Shown here: piece by piece, positions 13,772 to 15,295 of the stretch
Numbering within the stretch: position 1 is the first letter of the stretch
Layout of the letters: the number at the start of each line of letters is the position of its first letter
Source of the DNA: Ferroplasmaceae archaeon UBA567
GTDB lineage: Archaea > Thermoplasmatota > Thermoplasmata > Thermoplasmatales > Thermoplasmataceae
NCBI GenBank assembly: GCA_002505185.1
Contig: DAUP01000014.1
Span: 1-15,295, forward strand
Length of the DNA stretch: 15,295 bases
Reading direction: 5' to 3'
Position numbers and translations under genes: made by a program
The notes under the pieces: generated by a model
Seen by the model: only the letters and a program-made list of their open reading frames with translations
Databases searched by the model: none
What the model was told of the DNA's origin: nothing

Positions 13772-15295
13772 TTATTTCTGTCCGGCTGTTGTGGAGATGT
13801 CTTCTTCCTGGATATACTGAGTTCCTGAATCTATTATATCCTTTATTTCATCGGTTCTGTATCCGGATTTTATGGATATTAAATAGAATATTATGGCCAC
13901 TATTATTACCACCACGAAATCATAGGGGTATGGAAGAGTGTTTGTTCCTCCATAATCTGCCTCTCCAAGGTATGATAACAGTGTCAAGACCAGTATGTAT
14001 GCAGGCACCCACCAGCCGGCTTTTATATTATCCTTCGTAAATACGTTCTCGACCTTATGTGATCCCAGTATTATAAGGTAGACGACGATACCAAAGAATA
14101 TCCCTATTGCAAGATATGGTATGGTAGGCCATCCGGACCAGTATACTATAAGAGTGGCGCCAACAAAAGCTATGGGTGCCAGTATTTTTGCATAGGGGAG
14201 TTTAAATGGCCTCTTAAGCTCATCTGCTTCTCTTCTAAATACCATCAGGGCCGAACCACCAACTATATATGTAAAGGCCGTTGCTCCAGTTATAAGACCA
14301 ACAAGTGCATACCAGCTCGGGAAGGGAGCAAGGAATATTAGACCTATTATAAGGGATAGTATAATGGAAAACGTTGGAACCTTTGTTTTTTTGTTGACCT
14401 GGGAAAGTGTTTTAGGGAAATATCCTATTTCAGCAAGCCCGAACAGTGTTCTTGTGGATGTTCCCGCATAGACGTTAAGGGTACCGGCTGGCGATACATA
14501 GGCATCTGCATATAATATATAGGTAAGCACAACTAAAGCGAATATTCCAGATGTCTTTGCAAGGAATGCAAATGGGGCAGCTACAACTCCCGAAGCATAT
14601 GCCGATGAACTTGACGATACAAGCCCAGTCCATCCGCCTGAAGCTGCTAGTTTAGTCGGGTTAATTGCCCCTATAAACACTACCTGAAGCAAAATATATA
14701 CAACTATACCGGTCAGAACGGAGAAAACTGTTGCTCTTGGTATTGATCTTTGAGGTGTTCTAGCCTCGCCACCATAATCAAGGGCTTGCCTGAATCCAAG
14801 GAAAGAGAATACTATACCATCTGTTGATACGGCCTCAAATATTGTTGCTGAGTTGTTTCCAGGCAGGAATCCTCCTAATGCGGGGGATGTAAAGTTCGAA
14901 CTGTGGAAAACCAAAAACGCTAGCATTACTATTGTTAAAGATGGAATTATAAGCTTCCACCATGTCATTCCTGTATTGGTCTTGCCCATTATTCTGACTC
15001 CAGCATAGTTAAGGCCGTAGAAAGCTACTATCAATATGCCTGCAAGAACTATACCAAGTCCAGTCAAAAGAGCAACACTAGCCGCAGGATTGATGGGGTT
15101 AGGAGCAGTGTATGAAAGACCATTAATATATGAACTTGCATAGGTAATAACTGCTTCAGCTTCTATTGCCGGCACTGAGACCGCAGACAGAAAATATGTC
15201 CATCCAAAGAATAGACCGGCTACTCCCCCATGGGAATAATGCCCATATCTACTAATTGCACCGCTTCTCGGTATCATTCCACCCAATTCCGCGTA
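13772..15295 (-). CDS. APC-family amino acid permease, N-terminus beyond the window
   Basis: A multi-pass secondary transporter of the amino acid-polyamine-organocation superfamily, which imports amino acids with protons. The frame is open to the last base; in-window coding starts with YAELGGMIPRSGA, the conserved loop after the second membrane segment in this family. About the first 40-60 residues and two membrane segments are therefore missing, and the TTG at 15286 is internal. Later family signatures are the region around GFRQALDYGGEARTPQRSIPRA (the usual E/A-R-NP-x-R-x-IPRA loop), STRTLFGLAEIGYFPK, and NKKTKVPTFSIILS (the usual K-x-x-x-P position). About ten hydrophobic segments are visible in the 507 residues present. 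The tail after the last segment is hydrophilic. The substrate cannot be inferred. It converges on nusA across a 282-bp spacer. Confidence 0.9.
   Translation of the reverse strand, partial: YAELGGMIPRSGAISRYGHYSHGGVAGLFFGWTYFLSAVSVPAIEAEAVITYASSYINGLSYTAPNPINPAASVALLTGLGIVLAGILIVAFYGLNYAGVRIMGKTNTGMTWWKLIIPSLTIVMLAFLVFHSSNFTSPALGGFLPGNNSATIFEAVSTDGIVFSFLGFRQALDYGGEARTPQRSIPRATVFSVLTGIVVYILLQVVFIGAINPTKLAASGGWTGLVSSSSSAYASGVVAAPFAFLAKTSGIFALVVLTYILYADAYVSPAGTLNVYAGTSTRTLFGLAEIGYFPKTLSQVNKKTKVPTFSIILSLIIGLIFLAPFPSWYALVGLITGATAFTYIVGGSALMVFRREADELKRPFKLPYAKILAPIAFVGATLIVYWSGWPTIPYLAIGIFFGIVVYLIILGSHKVENVFTKDNIKAGWWVPAYILVLTLLSYLGEADYGGTNTLPYPYDFVVVIIVAIIFYLISIKSGYRTDEIKDIIDSGTQYIQEEDISTTAGQK

Noticed and set aside
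1..15295. CRISPR arrays, insertion sequences, prophage genes or defence cassettes
   Set aside because: I found no regularly spaced repeats, transposase motifs, terminal inverted repeats with target duplications, or phage-like genes. The window is accounted for by housekeeping and transport genes.

Overview
The window reads as chromosomal housekeeping DNA of an AT-rich archaeon of the order Thermoplasmatales (Ferroplasma, Acidiplasma and Cuniculiplasma are plausible neighbours; the genus cannot be fixed by eye). The evidence is deoxyhypusine synthase, an archaeal RNA polymerase operon (rpoH-rpoB-rpoA1-rpoA2-nusA) with an unsplit rpoB, TATA-type promoters placed so that several mRNAs would be leaderless, a 5S rRNA gene standing alone, and a tRNA gene without an encoded CCA.

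Layout. 2-838 (+): the 3' part of deoxyhypusine synthase, cut by the window start. 868-2196 (-): an MFS transporter, convergent with it. About 2319-2438 (+): a solitary 5S rRNA with its own TATA box. 2503-3795 (+): tryptophanyl-tRNA synthetase, convergent with and overlapping by 25 bp the methylthioribose-1-phosphate isomerase gene at 3771-4787 (-). 4938-5011 (+): tRNA-Lys(UUU), followed after only 13 bp by rpoH (5025-5285), rpoB (5287-8874), rpoA1 (8871-11534), rpoA2 (11531-13048) and nusA (13058-13489). These are packed with 1-9 bp gaps or 4-bp ATGA overlaps, so the tRNA and the whole polymerase operon are probably one transcript. 13490-13771 is a gene-free convergent spacer with T-rich ends and a possible decayed coding remnant. 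13772-15295 (-): an APC-family amino acid permease whose N-terminus lies beyond the window.

How the genes work together. rpoH, B, A1 and A2 encode the jaw-side subunit 5 and the split catalytic core of RNA polymerase. NusA is the KH-domain transcription factor usually linked to them. The tRNA, TrpRS, 5S rRNA and deoxyhypusine synthase all serve translation. The two transporters and the methionine-salvage isomerase are metabolic genes, each apparently transcribed alone.

I see no CRISPR array, prophage, IS element, toxin-antitoxin pair or defence cassette, and no sign of a new multi-gene system. The points worth following are details of the polymerase (a long N-terminal extension on A'', a Glu-to-Gln change beside the metal-B aspartate of RpoB, bridge-helix and switch-region substitutions in A'), the tRNA-polymerase operon coupling, the shortened operon tail (no L30e, S12 or S7), and a palindrome next to the MFS promoter. 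All family assignments come from motif recognition by eye, with no database search.
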